Of a stretch of 64,000 nucleotides of DNA, positions 1-9,997 are shown piece after piece. The position numbers and the translations under genes are program-made. Positions within the stretch are counted from its first letter, which is position 1. Each line of letters begins with the position of its first letter. The DNA lies in assembly GCF_025642115.1 (NCBI RefSeq), contig NZ_CP106753.1, positions 3,061,501 through 3,125,500 on the forward strand, given 5' to 3'. The notes beneath the pieces were generated by a model. The model saw only the letters and a list, made by a program, of their open reading frames with translations. It ran no database searches and was not told the DNA's origin. The stretch is from Chitiniphilus purpureus. Lineage in GTDB: Bacteria > Pseudomonadota > Gammaproteobacteria > Burkholderiales > Chitinibacteraceae.

Positions 1-339
1 GCCGCCCCGGCCGGACAGCATCTGCATCTGGTCGGCGACGATCTCAGTGGTATAGCGGTCGGCGCCGGTCTGCTTGTCCTGCCACTTGCGGGTCTGGATG
101 CGGCCTTCGATATAGACCGAGCTGCCCTTCTTCAGATACTCGCCGGCAATTTCGGCCAGCCGGTTGTACATGACGATGTTGTGCCACTCCGTCTTTTCCT
201 GCTGCTGGCCCTGCTTGTCCTTGAAGCGCTCGGTGGTGGCAATGCTGAAGTTGCACACGGCCCCGCCGCTGGGCAGGTAACGCACCTCGGGGTCGCGCCC
301 CAGGTTGCCGATCAGTAGAACCTTGTTCAGCGATGCCAT
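1..339 (-). CDS. ssb: Single-stranded DNA-binding protein SSB (partial, C-terminus outside window)
   Basis: The 113 visible codons give an SSB OB-fold from the initiating Met: it begins [20 protein letters not shown], followed by [37 protein letters not shown] and a glycine-rich start of the disordered tail. SSB coats single-stranded DNA and recruits replication and repair enzymes through an acidic C-terminal tip, which lies beyond the window edge. The ATG directly abuts the TAG stop of the upstream MFS gene, so the two are probably cotranscribed. Identity is secure; only the length is unknown. Confidence 0.96.
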   Translation of the reverse strand, partial: MASLNKVLLIGNLGRDPEVRYLPSGGAVCNFSIATTERFKDKQGQQQEKTEWHNIVMYNRLAEIAGEYLKKGSSVYIEGRIQTRKWQDKQTGADRYTTEIVADQMQMLSGRGG

Positions 340-1719
340 CTAATTCGTCTCCGCAATCAGTTGTTGCGCGGCGGCTTCGTCCCAGCCCGATTGCAGGACC
401 TTGAGCAGCACCACACGTTCGTCAATCAATACAACGGCTTCCTGTACGCCGCCAATACGCCCGAGTTTAGCAGACAGCGCCGCCGGGTCGCCCGTCCACT
501 GCGCGCCCAACGCGAACATCCGGGTCCTCACCGGCGGTGGCGGCCGCATGCCGGCGGCCACCGCCAGCCAGATCCCCATCAGCCCCGCGCCCGCCAGGAA
601 CACCGGGGTGGCACCGGCGTGCTGATACAGCCAGCCCGCGGCGGCGGAACCGATGAACATGCTCGCCGACTGGCAGGTATTGTAGATACCCATCGCGGTA
701 CCGCGCGCGGCCACCGGCGCGATCTTGCTGATCAGGCTGGGCTGCGTGGCCTCCAGGATGTTGAAGGCCACGAAATACAGCCCCAGCCACAGCACGATGG
801 CCCACAGATCGGGCAACCACAATGCCATGCCCAGCTGGGCGATGAACATCAGGCCGATCGCCAGCAGGAACACCGCCTTCAGGTGGTGGCGCTTCTCGCC
901 GAGGATCACCGCCGGCACCATCAGCACGAAGCCGAACAGCACCACCGGCAGATAGACCCACCAATGGTGCGCCACCGGCAGGCCGCCGACCCGCGACAGC
1001 AGCAGCGGCATCACGGTGAACATCGCCATCTGCGCTGCGTGCAGCGCGAACACGCCATAGTTGAGCCGCGCCAGCTGGCCGTGGCGCAGCACCTGTGGCA
1101 GGCGCCCCGCATCGGCTTCGGCATCCGAGTGATGCCGCGACAACGCCGGGTTGGGAATGATGCGCGCCACGCCAAACAGCGCAGCCAGCGCCAGCGCCGC
1201 GGTCAGCAGGAAGATGCCGGTGAGTCCGATCCACTGCGCGAGCTTGGGTGCGATCACCAGCGATACGGCAAAGGTGGTGGCGATGCTGGCACCGATCATC
1301 GCCATGGCGCGGGTGCGGTGCTCCTCGCGCGTCAGATCGGCCAGCAGCGCCGTCACCGCCGCCGAGATCGCGCCCGCCCCCTGCACCGCCCGCCCGATGA
1401 TCATCCAGACGATATGGTCGGCCAACGCGCAGATCACGCTGCCCAGCGCAAACAGCGCGAGGCCGATGTAGATCACCCGCTTGCGCCCCACCCGATCGCT
1501 CCACATGCCGAACGGCAGCTGCAGCAGCGCCTGGGTCAGGCCGTAGGCGCCGAACGCCAGCCCGACCAGCACATGGTTGTCGCCTCCTTCAAGCTGCCCG
1601 GCGTAGACGGCGAACACCGGCAGGATCAGGAACATGCCGAGCATGCGCAGCGCATACAGGCCGGCCAGGCCGAGCGCGGCACGTAATTCGACCGCGTTGA
1701 GGCGGGAAGGGGAAGACAT
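340..1719 (-). CDS. MFS transporter, YajR type with C-terminal ferredoxin-like domain
   Basis: A 459-residue, 12-helix major facilitator protein of the inner membrane. The motif between helices 2 and 3 is FGMWSDRVGRKRVIYIG, the usual MFS motif A. After the last helix a soluble tail of about 60 residues (from MFALGAQWTGDP to the end) has a beta-alpha-beta look, as in the YAM domain of Escherichia coli YajR, a putative drug/proton antiporter of unknown substrate. I chose the ATG at 1719 rather than a TTG at 1743 because it gives the usual short cytoplasmic N-terminus. It lies upstream of ssb with no spacer and diverges from uvrA. Confidence 0.85.
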   Translation of the reverse strand: MSSPSRLNAVELRAALGLAGLYALRMLGMFLILPVFAVYAGQLEGGDNHVLVGLAFGAYGLTQALLQLPFGMWSDRVGRKRVIYIGLALFALGSVICALADHIVWMIIGRAVQGAGAISAAVTALLADLTREEHRTRAMAMIGASIATTFAVSLVIAPKLAQWIGLTGIFLLTAALALAALFGVARIIPNPALSRHHSDAEADAGRLPQVLRHGQLARLNYGVFALHAAQMAMFTVMPLLLSRVGGLPVAHHWWVYLPVVLFGFVLMVPAVILGEKRHHLKAVFLLAIGLMFIAQLGMALWLPDLWAIVLWLGLYFVAFNILEATQPSLISKIAPVAARGTAMGIYNTCQSASMFIGSAAAGWLYQHAGATPVFLAGAGLMGIWLAVAAGMRPPPPVRTRMFALGAQWTGDPAALSAKLGRIGGVQEAVVLIDERVVLLKVLQSGWDEAAAQQLIAETN

Positions 1720-1914
1720 CGGCGTAACGGCTCGCGGGAGCAAAGACCGGAATGGTAACGGCCCGGCGGGATGGTGGCGAGTCAGGATGCCTCGCGATGG
1801 CGCCGCACCTGCGCCATGCGGATGGACTACTGTACCGCCGCACCGCGTCGGGCCGACGAAGTGCGGTATATTCGGGGGTTTTCTTCAGCCGGATCGGCCC
1901 TCACCTAGCCCGCC

Positions 1915-4761
1915 ATGAGCTATCGTCCCATTCCGTCCGAACAGCCGCTGATCCGCATCCGCGGTGCACGCACGCACAATCTCAAGAATGTCAGTCTCGA
2001 TCTGCCGCGCGGCAAGCTGGTGGTGATCACCGGCCTGTCCGGGTCGGGCAAGAGTTCACTGGCATTCGACACGCTGTATGCCGAAGGGCAGCGCCGCTAT
2101 GTCGAATCGCTGTCGGCCTACGCGCGGCAGTTCCTGCAGCTGATGGAAAAGCCCGACGTCGACCTGATCGAGGGCCTGTCGCCGGCGATCTCGATCGAGC
2201 AGAAGGCCACCAGTCACAATCCGCGCTCGACGGTCGGCACGGTCACCGAGATCCACGATTACCTGCGCCTGCTGTTCGCGCGGGTCGGCATCCCATATTG
2301 TCCGGACCACGATCAGCCGCTGGAGACCCAGACCGTCAGCCAGATGGTCGATCATGTGCTGGCGCTGCCCGAGGACACCCGGTTGATGGTGCTGGCCCCG
2401 GTCGTGGTCGGCAAGAAGGGCGAAAACCTGGATCTGTTCGACGATCTACGCGCGCAGGGCTTCGTGCGCGTGCGCGTGGACGGCGAAGTGCACGAGATGG
2501 ATGCACTGCCCAAGCTCGACAAGAACAGGAAGCACACCATCGAGGTGGTGATCGACCGGCTCAAGACCCGGCCTGACCTCAAGCAGCGCCTGGCCGAATC
2601 ATTCGAGACCGCGTTGCGCCACGCCGACGGCCGTGCGATTGCGGTGGAAATGGATTCCGGCCGCGAGCACTGGTTCTCCGCCAAGTTCGCCTGCCCGGTG
2701 TGCAGCTACAGCCTGCCCGAGCTGGAACCGCGGCTGTTTTCGTTCAACAACCCGATGGGCGCCTGCCCCAGCTGCGACGGCCTGGGCCAGATCACCTTCT
2801 TCGACCCCAAGCGGGTGGTCGCCCACCCGGATCTGAGCCTCGCGGCCGGTGCGATCAAGGGCTGGGACAAGCGCAACCAGTTCTACTTCCAGATGCTGAC
2901 GAGCCTGGCGGAGCACTATGGCTTCGACATCAACGACCCGTGGGAGGCGCTGCCGGAGCAGATCCAGCAGGTGGTGCTGTACGGCTCCGGGCGTGACGAG
3001 ATCCGCTTCAGCTACATGAGCGAGCGTGGCACCCGTTTCGAACGCGCACACGCTTTCGAGGGCATCATCCCCAACCTGGAGCGCCGCTATCGCGAGACCG
3101 ACTCGGCCGCCGTGCGCGAGGAGCTGACCAAGTACCAGAACAACCGCGCCTGCCCGACCTGCAGCGGCTCGCGGCTGCGGCGCGAGGCACGCCATGTCAA
3201 GGTCGGCTCGGCCAATCTGCACACCATCAGCCAGATGGCGCTGCGCGACACCGCCGCCTTCTTCGAAAGCCTGCAGCTCGAAGGCGCGCGCGCGCAGATC
3301 GCCGAGAAGATCGTCAAGGAGATCCGCGAGCGGCTGGGGTTCCTGGTCAACGTCGGCCTGGACTACCTGAGCCTGGAACGCAGCGCCGACACGCTGTCGG
3401 GCGGCGAGGCGCAGCGCATCCGGCTGGCAAGCCAGATCGGCTCCGGTCTCACCGGGGTGATGTACGTGCTGGACGAACCGTCGATCGGCCTGCACCAGCG
3501 CGACAACGATCGGCTGATCGCCACGCTGATGCGGCTCAGGGATCTGGACAACACGGTGATCGTGGTCGAACACGACGAGGATGCGATCCGTGCGGCCGAC
3601 TGGCTGGTGGACATGGGCCCCGGCGCCGGCGAGCACGGCGGCGAGGTGATCGCCAGCGGGCCGCCGGCCGAGGTGTTCAAGGAGCCCCGCTCGGTCACCG
3701 GGCAATTCATGTCCGGCGCGCGGCAGATCGCCATCCCGGCGCAGCGCCGCAGCCCCGATCCGCAGAAATGGTTCACCCTCAAGGGGGCGCACGGCAACAA
3801 CCTGAAGTTCGTCGACCTGGCACTGCCGGCAGGGCTGTTCGTCTGCGTGACCGGTGTGTCGGGCTCGGGCAAATCCACGCTGATCAACGACACCCTGTAT
3901 GCGGTGGCGGCGCGCGAGCTGAATGGTGCCTCGACCGAGCCTGCGCCGTACCACGACATGCAGGGGCTCGATCACTTCGACAAGGTCATCAACGTCGACC
4001 AGAGCCCGATCGGACGCACCCCGCGCTCCAACCCGGCCACCTATACCGGTCTGTTCACCCCGATCCGCGAGCTGTTCGCCGGTGTGCCTGCCGCCCGTGA
4101 GCGCGGCTACGGGCCGGGCCGCTTCAGCTTCAACGTCAAGGGCGGGCGCTGCGAAGCCTGCCAGGGTGACGGCGTGATCAAGGTGGAGATGCACTTCCTG
4201 CCGGATGTGTACGTGCCGTGCGACGTCTGCCACGGTCAGCGCTACAACCGTGAAACCCTGGAAGTGCAGTACAAGGGCAAGAGCATCACCGAGGTGCTGG
4301 AGATGACAGTGGAACACGCGCTGGAATTCTTCAGCGCGGTGCCCACCGTGTCGCGCAAGCTGCAGACGCTGATGGACGTGGGCCTGGGCTATATCCGGCT
4401 GGGCCAGAGCGCCACCACGCTTTCAGGCGGCGAGGCGCAACGGGTGAAGCTGGCGCTGGAGCTCTCCAAGCGTGATACCGGCCGCACGCTGTATATCCTG
4501 GACGAGCCGACCACCGGCCTGCACTTCCACGATATCGACCTGCTGCTCACGGTGCTCAAGCGCCTGTCGGACCATGGCAATACGGTGGTGGTGATCGAAC
4601 ACAACCTGGACGTGATCAAGACCGCCGACTGGATCGTCGACCTAGGTCCGGAGGGCGGCGCCGGCGGCGGCCGCATCATCGCCACCGGCACCCCCGAAAT
4701 GGTGGCAGCCACCGCGGAGAGCCACACCGGCCACTACCTGGCGCGCATGCTTGCATCGTAA
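1915..4761 (+). CDS. uvrA: Excinuclease ABC subunit A
   Basis: UvrA is the damage-recognition ATPase of nucleotide excision repair; it loads UvrB onto lesions in the cytoplasm. The 948-residue length is typical. Visible features are Walker [10 protein letters not shown] near residue 41, a zinc module with CPVC...CPSC, the first ABC signature [14 protein letters not shown] with [13 protein letters not shown], a second Walker [10 protein letters not shown] near residue 648, the essential CEAC...CDVC zinc finger, and the second signature [14 protein letters not shown] with [17 protein letters not shown] box lies at 1867-1872, but no good -35 accompanies it. Only a half-site resembling a LexA box (TACTGTA) lies upstream. 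Confidence 0.98.
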   Translation: MSYRPIPSEQPLIRIRGARTHNLKNVSLDLPRGKLVVITGLSGSGKSSLAFDTLYAEGQRRYVESLSAYARQFLQLMEKPDVDLIEGLSPAISIEQKATSHNPRSTVGTVTEIHDYLRLLFARVGIPYCPDHDQPLETQTVSQMVDHVLALPEDTRLMVLAPVVVGKKGENLDLFDDLRAQGFVRVRVDGEVHEMDALPKLDKNRKHTIEVVIDRLKTRPDLKQRLAESFETALRHADGRAIAVEMDSGREHWFSAKFACPVCSYSLPELEPRLFSFNNPMGACPSCDGLGQITFFDPKRVVAHPDLSLAAGAIKGWDKRNQFYFQMLTSLAEHYGFDINDPWEALPEQIQQVVLYGSGRDEIRFSYMSERGTRFERAHAFEGIIPNLERRYRETDSAAVREELTKYQNNRACPTCSGSRLRREARHVKVGSANLHTISQMALRDTAAFFESLQLEGARAQIAEKIVKEIRERLGFLVNVGLDYLSLERSADTLSGGEAQRIRLASQIGSGLTGVMYVLDEPSIGLHQRDNDRLIATLMRLRDLDNTVIVVEHDEDAIRAADWLVDMGPGAGEHGGEVIASGPPAEVFKEPRSVTGQFMSGARQIAIPAQRRSPDPQKWFTLKGAHGNNLKFVDLALPAGLFVCVTGVSGSGKSTLINDTLYAVAARELNGASTEPAPYHDMQGLDHFDKVINVDQSPIGRTPRSNPATYTGLFTPIRELFAGVPAARERGYGPGRFSFNVKGGRCEACQGDGVIKVEMHFLPDVYVPCDVCHGQRYNRETLEVQYKGKSITEVLEMTVEHALEFFSAVPTVSRKLQTLMDVGLGYIRLGQSATTLSGGEAQRVKLALELSKRDTGRTLYILDEPTTGLHFHDIDLLLTVLKRLSDHGNTVVVIEHNLDVIKTADWIVDLGPEGGAGGGRIIATGTPEMVAATAESHTGHYLARMLAS

Positions 4762-4782
4762 CCATCGGGCCCGCTGCCGCCA

Positions 4783-4817
4783 CCGATCAGGTCTGCCCAC
4801 CCGGCAGCCCTGATCGG
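4783..4817 (+). terminator. Strong hairpin 21 nt after the uvrA stop, candidate terminator
   Basis: A 9-bp outer stem (CCGATCAGG with CCTGATCGG), one mismatch, then a 5-bp inner stem (CTGCC with GGCAG) and a 5-nt loop. The position directly after uvrA suits a transcription end. There is no T-run, so intrinsic termination is not certain. Confidence 0.5.
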
Positions 4818-4958
4818 GGCGGGTGCGCCTGTCCCGCTGTTTGGTGCGGCTGTACTGACAATGCATGCAGCTTGGCCGCCGGCCCACGTGGACGGCACAT
4901 CGAACACCTGCGCGCCCGTCATTGCCGGGGGCGGCTCGATCCACCAACCGGGTTCCTT

Positions 4959-5318
4959 ATGAATTTTCGCGAAACGCTCTACGTCACCATCGCCAGGAAC
5001 ACGATCACCGTGCGATGCGTGGACAATCGCAAGCAGGCCACGGCCACCGGTTCATTCAGCACCAGCCGCCTGCTCGTGGGCAACTTCTCGGTCGCCGAGG
5101 CCCTGCTCAGGGGCCTGATCCCGCAAGTTGCCGCGCGACATTTCTACAAAACGCTGGTGGCCGTCGTCCATCCGCTGGAGCTGGTCGAGGGGGGGCTGTC
5201 GCAGATCGAAGAGCGTGTCTTCAACGAACTAGGCTTGGGCTGCGGCGCCAGAAAAATCCATCTCCATGTGGGAAGCATGCTGGACGATCAGGCCGTGCTT
5301 GCCATGCTTGGCGCCTAG
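4959..5318 (+). CDS. Small MreB-related protein of unknown function
   Basis: A 119-residue protein starting MNFRETLYVTIARN at an ATG. From memory of families, it resembles short proteins in Pseudomonas and Xanthomonas annotated as rod shape-determining protein. The conserved part is VVHPLELVEGGLSQIEER followed by a stretch rich in LGLGCGARK, which matches the actin-like subdomain of MreB around the glycine-rich region. It lacks the phosphate-binding loops of a full MreB (about 340 residues), so it cannot be a complete ATPase. No signal peptide or membrane helix. It stands alone between uvrA and a convergent transporter gene; function unknown. Confidence 0.6.
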   Translation: MNFRETLYVTIARNTITVRCVDNRKQATATGSFSTSRLLVGNFSVAEALLRGLIPQVAARHFYKTLVAVVHPLELVEGGLSQIEERVFNELGLGCGARKIHLHVGSMLDDQAVLAMLGA

Positions 5319-5418
5319 CACGCCACAATCCGGACTGGCAGGCGCTTGGCGGCTTCAGCGGTTCGCACGGCCGGGGCGGTTGCCGTTCGGACCGACAGCG
5401 GGCACGCTGCGGACAGCA

Positions 5419-6636
5419 TCACATCCCGCCGTCTTGTGCTGCCACATGGCGCGCGCGGCCGGCGCCCAGGCCTGCGGCCAGCGCAGCCAGCGTCACCAGT
5501 GCGAAGAACACACCGGCCGGCGCCCAACTGCCATGCCATTGGTGCAGCAACCCAAGTGCGAACGGCCCGAGCGCCGCCAGCGTGTAGCCTACGCCCTGCG
5601 CCATGCCGGACAACTGGGCCGCCATGTAGGGATCGCGTGCGCGCAGCACGATCAATGTCAGCGCGATGCTGAAGGTGCCACCCTGCCCCAGCCCGAGTAC
5701 CGTGGCCCAGACCCAGCGCTGCGACAGTGGGGCGAACAGACAACCGAGCAGCCCCGCCAGCGTCAGCGCCAGCATCAGCACGATCGCCGGCCGCTGATCA
5801 CGCCCCCGCGTGGCCAGCCAGGGTCCACCCAGGGCGGACAGCAGCTGGACCAGGATCGAGACCGACAGCACCCAGCCTGCCGCCACCGGGCTCATACCGC
5901 GTTCGATGAGGATGGTGGGCAGCCAGCCAAACACGCTGTAGGCCAGCGACGACTGCAATCCCATGTACAGCGTGACCTGCCAGGCCAGCCGGTCGCGCCA
6001 CAGCCCACGCACTGCGGGCGGCGGCGCTGCATTGCCGGCGCCGCTGCGGCGCAATTGCGGTGCCCAGACCAGCGCCGCCAGCAGCGCCAGCGCCGACCAC
6101 GCGGCCAGTGCCGGCTGCCAGTGTCCGGCGAACGCCAGCCGCAGGGGCTCGGTGATGCCGGCGGCCAGCGCGGCCCCCAGGCATAGCGCCATGGTGTAGA
6201 GCCCGGTCATCAGGCCCGGGGCATGCGGGAAATCGCGCTTGACGATGCCGGGCAGCAATACGCCGATGATGCCGATGCTGGCTCCGGCAAGCACCGAGCC
6301 GGCGAACAGCCCGGCGAGCCCACCGACCGACCGCAACAGCAGACTTGCCGCCAACATCAGCAGAATGATGAATGCCGTGCGTTCCGGCCCCCAGCGCCGC
6401 GCCAGCCTCGGCGCGATTGGCGCGGACAATCCCAGGCACAGCACCGGCAGCGTGGTTAGCAGGCCGGCGCCGGCGGCATCCAGGCCGGCCTGCTCGCGGA
6501 TCGCGCCCAGCACCGGTGCCACGCTGGACAGCGCAGGCCGCAGGTTCAGGCCGACCAGCAGCATGCCGGCCACCAGCCAGGCACGGTTGACAGGTCGGGT
6601 CGTGGCGGCAGGCGGCATGGCAGAAGAACCGTTCAT
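5419..6636 (-). CDS. MFS transporter, CynX/NimT family
   Basis: A 405-residue, twelve-helix inner-membrane protein. The opening segment GMLLVGLNLRPALSSVAPVL is typical of the CynX (cyanate) and YeaN/NimT (2-nitroimidazole) branch of the MFS. The ATG at 6636 overlaps the TGA of the upstream GntR regulator by 4 nt (ATGA), so the pair is translationally coupled and the regulator probably controls this exporter or importer. A longer reading frame upstream runs into the regulator and is not used. The substrate cannot be read from sequence. Confidence 0.85.
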   Translation of the reverse strand: MNGSSAMPPAATTRPVNRAWLVAGMLLVGLNLRPALSSVAPVLGAIREQAGLDAAGAGLLTTLPVLCLGLSAPIAPRLARRWGPERTAFIILLMLAASLLLRSVGGLAGLFAGSVLAGASIGIIGVLLPGIVKRDFPHAPGLMTGLYTMALCLGAALAAGITEPLRLAFAGHWQPALAAWSALALLAALVWAPQLRRSGAGNAAPPPAVRGLWRDRLAWQVTLYMGLQSSLAYSVFGWLPTILIERGMSPVAAGWVLSVSILVQLLSALGGPWLATRGRDQRPAIVLMLALTLAGLLGCLFAPLSQRWVWATVLGLGQGGTFSIALTLIVLRARDPYMAAQLSGMAQGVGYTLAALGPFALGLLHQWHGSWAPAGVFFALVTLAALAAGLGAGRARHVAAQDGGM

Positions 6637-7328
6637 GCGTCCACCCCCGGAGCCGGCCGGCGCAGTTGATCCAGTATCGGCTGGATGATGGCGTTTGCCG
6701 CGGCGGCTGCCGCCGTGGCATCGCATGCGGCAATGGCGTCGACGATCGCGGCATGGCTTGCCTGGTCGGGATCGGGCAGCGTCGGATCGGCAAGGGCGCT
6801 GAGCACCCCATCCCGGATCGCCTGCGAGAGGAAGTCATACAGCGCCAGCAATGGGCCATTGTGTGCCGCCACCACCACACTGCGGTGGAATGCGAGGTCG
6901 CGTTCGGCGAACGCGGTACGGGCCCCGTCCCCACCCGGCTCGCCACGTGCCGCCAGCGCAGCCTGCATCGCTATCAGATCGGCCTCGGTGCGGCGCGAGG
7001 CGGCAAGCCCTGCGGACGCGGCCTCCAGCAGCGCACGCGTTTCCAGATGCTCGGCCAACGAGGCGCGGGCCAATGCGCCCATCGCGGCACTGGGATCGAC
7101 GCAGCTGGCCACATAGGTGCCATCGCCCTGGCGCACGGTCAGCACGCCGCAGCAGGCCAACACCCGGACCGCCTCGCGTATCGTATTGCGGCTCACACCC
7201 AATAGCGTGGCCAGCGCCGGCTCAGTGGGGATACGGCTGTCGCGCGGCCATTCGCCGTGCTCGATGCGCTCGCGCAGGGCAGACACAGCCAGATCGACCA
7301 GCGAGGGCCTTACCAGGGGTTGGGCCAT
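6633..7328 (-). CDS. GntR-family transcriptional regulator, FadR subfamily
   Basis: A 231-residue regulator. The N-terminal winged helix shows RIPTEPALATLLGVSRNTIR with the recognition helix SRNTIREAVRVLA and the wing VRQGDGTYVA. The helical C-terminal FCD-type effector domain includes ERDLAFHRSVVVAAHN and a late SHAAIVDAI, positions where FadR-type proteins carry metal or ligand-binding Asp/His residues. The ATG at 7328 was chosen over an upstream GTG because it starts just before the HTH and just after a palindromic operator candidate. It is the first gene of a two-gene unit with the CynX-type transporter. Confidence 0.9.
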   Translation of the reverse strand: MAQPLVRPSLVDLAVSALRERIEHGEWPRDSRIPTEPALATLLGVSRNTIREAVRVLACCGVLTVRQGDGTYVASCVDPSAAMGALARASLAEHLETRALLEAASAGLAASRRTEADLIAMQAALAARGEPGGDGARTAFAERDLAFHRSVVVAAHNGPLLALYDFLSQAIRDGVLSALADPTLPDPDQASHAAIVDAIAACDATAAAAAANAIIQPILDQLRRPAPGVDA

Positions 7329-7339
7329 ACATCCGTCCA

Positions 7340-7362
7340 ATTCATCAGATGATTGGATGAAT
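7340..7362 (-). promoter_or_regulatory. Candidate operator of the GntR regulator
   Basis: A palindrome ATTCATC-N9-GATGAAT, with an inner odd palindrome TCATCAGATGA, starts 12 bp upstream of the GntR start codon. FadR-type regulators commonly bind such sites and repress their own operon. It is the only clear dyad in this intergenic stretch of 262 nt, which otherwise shows nothing definite. Confidence 0.5.
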
Positions 7363-7590
7363 ATTAGCGGCGACACCCCGCCCAGGCAAAGTGAAAGGGG
7401 GTCATGCCGGTGCCGTACAGTCCAGCCGGACACAAGCCCGCCATGGCTTGGTACGGCCAGCGGTCAGCGGACGCAGGCACCGTGGCACGGCGGCGAGGCG
7501 ATACCCCGGGCCCGGCAAGGAATCGGACAGGGTCCGGACGCCCCATCAGGGCCGGGGTTGGCACCGGCGGTGCCGTCCGTTGCCGGTGTG

Positions 7591-9177
7591 CTAGTTGGGC
7601 GCCTCCACGTACACCTTCATCCCCGGCCGCAGCGGACGAGGATTCCAGCGCTTCAGGTCGACCAGGGCCACGTTGTAGCGCCGGGAGATCTCGGACAAGG
7701 TATCGCCACGGCGCACGAGATAGGTCCGGGCGCGCTGGGCGCGGCTGCGGCCGGCCCGTTTGCCGGGCTGGTCGGCCACCACACCCTGCGTCACCTTGAG
7801 CTGCTGGCCGGCACGGATCTGGTTGCCGCGCATGCGGTTGAGCGACTTGAGTTCGTCCACGCTCAGGTTGAAGCGCTGGGCAATGCTGAACAGCGTATCG
7901 CCGCGGCCGACCCGGTAGCGGTCCTGCGGCTTGCGCACCGCGCGCGGCGCGTCCTGTTCGCCGGTATCGACCGGATCAGGCACCTTGTTCACCGCCAGGG
8001 CATTGAGCGCAACCCGCTCGCGGATGTCCATGCCCGGTGCCAGCGGCACCAGGATGGTCTGGCCGCGGGCGACCTGCTCCCGTGGCGGAATATCATTGAT
8101 CTCGCGCAGCTCCTCGGCCGGGATGCCGTGTGTGCGTGCCAGCTCGTCCAGGCTTTCACCGGCGCGCGTCACATAAGGTTGCCAGTTGAGCAAAGGGCGT
8201 TCGTAGGCTGCGAGGTTGCGCTGGAACAGCTCGACCTTGTCAGCGGGCAGCACCAGCTTGCGTTCGTCCTTGTAGGCGATCACCGGGCGGATGAAGCCGG
8301 GGTTGAGCCGCAGCAGCTCATCCACCGGCAGCTGGGCCAGCTCGGCGGCGACCTGTACATCCATATGCCGCCCGGTGGTGATGGCGGTGAAATACGGATC
8401 GTTGGGCAACGGGCCCAGGTCCACGCCAAAGGCGTCCGGGTCGGCGATGATATTGCGCACCGCCAGCAGCTTGGGCACGTAGTTCTCGGTTTCGGCAGGC
8501 TTGCGGATATCGGCATAGCTCAACGGCAACCCCGCCTCGCGGTTGCGCGCCAGCGCGCGGCCGACCGCACCTTCGCCCCAGTTGTAGCTGGCCAGCGCCA
8601 GCTGCCAGTCGCCGAACAGGCCGTACAGCGTCTGCAGATAGTCGAGCGCGGCCTGGGTCGACGCCACCACATCGCGCCGGCCGTCGTACCACCAGGTGCG
8701 TTCCAGCCCGTAGCGCTTGCCGGTCTCCGGGATGAACTGCCACATGCCACCGGCGCCGGCGTGCGACTCTGCCTTGGGGTTGTAGGCCGATTCGATCATC
8801 GGCAGCAGCGCGATCTCCATCGGCATGCCGCGCTTTTCGACCTCGGCGACCACAAAGTACAGGTAGCGGCTGCCGCGCTCGACGATACGCCGCAGGTAGT
8901 CCGGCCGGCTGGCGTAGTAGTTTTCCCATTTCTCGACCAGCGGGCTGTCCAGGTCGGTGAGCGCGAAGCCGACGCGGATCCGGCTCCAAAGGTCGGGATG
9001 GAGCACACGGTTGAAATCGCCGAACAGCAGCTCGGCCACCAGCGGATCGACCGCTTCGGTGTAGTCGACGACGAGCGGATCGGGCAGCGAGGCAGGGTCG
9101 GACGGGGGGGAAGCCGGGGTGGACGCAGCAGCAAAGGCGGACCAGGCCAGGCACGCGACAAGCAGGCGGTATTTCAT
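7591..9177 (-). CDS. mltD: Membrane-bound lytic transglycosylase D, three LysM repeats
   Basis: A 528-residue periplasmic murein hydrolase that cleaves the MurNAc-GlcNAc bond with 1,6-anhydro product formation. A signal segment (MKYRLLVACLAWSAFAAA) precedes the SLT domain with the catalytic Glu in IALLPMIESAYNPKAES and the GMWQFIPETGKRYGL and LALASYNWGEGAV motifs. Three LysM modules follow: ESLDELARTHGIPAEEL, GDTLFSIAQRFNLSVDEL and GDTLSEISRRYNVALVDL. A Cys sits at residue 9 in LVAC, but it is very close to the N-terminus for a lipobox. The start is the ATG directly before the signal sequence; a longer frame upstream lacks support. Related bacteria often keep mltD beside gloB, as here. Confidence 0.93.
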   Translation of the reverse strand: MKYRLLVACLAWSAFAAASTPASPPSDPASLPDPLVVDYTEAVDPLVAELLFGDFNRVLHPDLWSRIRVGFALTDLDSPLVEKWENYYASRPDYLRRIVERGSRYLYFVVAEVEKRGMPMEIALLPMIESAYNPKAESHAGAGGMWQFIPETGKRYGLERTWWYDGRRDVVASTQAALDYLQTLYGLFGDWQLALASYNWGEGAVGRALARNREAGLPLSYADIRKPAETENYVPKLLAVRNIIADPDAFGVDLGPLPNDPYFTAITTGRHMDVQVAAELAQLPVDELLRLNPGFIRPVIAYKDERKLVLPADKVELFQRNLAAYERPLLNWQPYVTRAGESLDELARTHGIPAEELREINDIPPREQVARGQTILVPLAPGMDIRERVALNALAVNKVPDPVDTGEQDAPRAVRKPQDRYRVGRGDTLFSIAQRFNLSVDELKSLNRMRGNQIRAGQQLKVTQGVVADQPGKRAGRSRAQRARTYLVRRGDTLSEISRRYNVALVDLKRWNPRPLRPGMKVYVEAPN

Positions 9178-9256
9178 TAGGATGCGCGCCCTGTTTGAAA
9201 CAAGCCCGGATGGTGCAGGCGCGCGCGCCGCGCTGTCAACGCCGTTGCCTCCCCGG

Positions 9257-9997
9257 TCAGCGGAAAGCGTTACGGCGCTCACGCAGCCGTGTGAACACGG
9301 CCAGCGGCCCATTCTCGCCGACCGTCGTCTGGATCGCAGGGTCATCGCTGCGCAGGAACGGATTGGTCATCCGCTCCTGCGCCAGCGTGGCGGGCAGCGT
9401 GGGTTCGCCACGCTCGCGCCGGGCGGCATCCAGCGCCCATCGGGCATGCAACGCCGGATTGTCGGGCTCCACGGTGAGCGCGAAACGCAGATTGGTCAGC
9501 GTGTATTCATGCGCACAGCACACCAGCGTGCCGTCGGGTAACGCCCGCAGACGCTGCAGCGAGTCCCACAACTGCGCCGCCGTGCCCTCGAACAGCCGGC
9601 CGCAACCGGCACCGAACAAGGTATCGCCGCAGAACAGCCATGGCGCCCCCCAATAGGCCAGGTGATCGAGCGTATGTCCAGGCACCGCCAGCACCTGGAA
9701 CGGCTGGCCCAGCAGCGTGACGCATGCGCCCTCGCCCACCGGCCGGTTCACCGGCGCCACCGCTGATGGCCCGAACACCGGCAGGCCGGGCACGGCCGCG
9801 CACAGCCCGGGCAATCCACCGGTATGGTCAGCGTGATGATGGGTGATCAGCACTGCGCCGAGCGACAGGTGCCGACGCGCCAACCAGGCCAGCAACGGCT
9901 CGGCCACCCCCGGGTCGACGGCCAGCGCTTCCCGGCCATCGTGTAAAACCCAGATATAATTGTCTTCCAGAACCGGCAAGGCTTCGAGCTGCAGCAT
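9257..9997 (-). CDS. gloB: Hydroxyacylglutathione hydrolase (glyoxalase II)
   Basis: A 246-residue metallo-beta-lactamase-fold enzyme that hydrolyses S-lactoylglutathione to lactate and glutathione in methylglyoxal detoxification. The metal motif THHHADHTGG is present, followed by VPGHTLDH, FCGDTLFGAGCGRLFEG and the C-terminal glutathione-binding HEYTLTNLRFA. The N-terminus LEALPVLEDNYIWVL matches the family, which supports the ATG at 9997. That ATG lies inside the palindrome CATG shared with the divergent methyltransferase start. Confidence 0.95.
   Translation of the reverse strand: MLQLEALPVLEDNYIWVLHDGREALAVDPGVAEPLLAWLARRHLSLGAVLITHHHADHTGGLPGLCAAVPGLPVFGPSAVAPVNRPVGEGACVTLLGQPFQVLAVPGHTLDHLAYWGAPWLFCGDTLFGAGCGRLFEGTAAQLWDSLQRLRALPDGTLVCCAHEYTLTNLRFALTVEPDNPALHARWALDAARRERGEPTLPATLAQERMTNPFLRSDDPAIQTTVGENGPLAVFTRLRERRNAFR

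Noticed and set aside
1828..1850. LexA-box-like TACTGTA upstream of uvrA
   Set aside because: Only one half-site fits; the other half is GC-rich and does not match, so SOS control cannot be claimed.
2599..4317. 572-codon minus-strand frame inside uvrA
   Set aside because: Antisense of a fully conserved gene.
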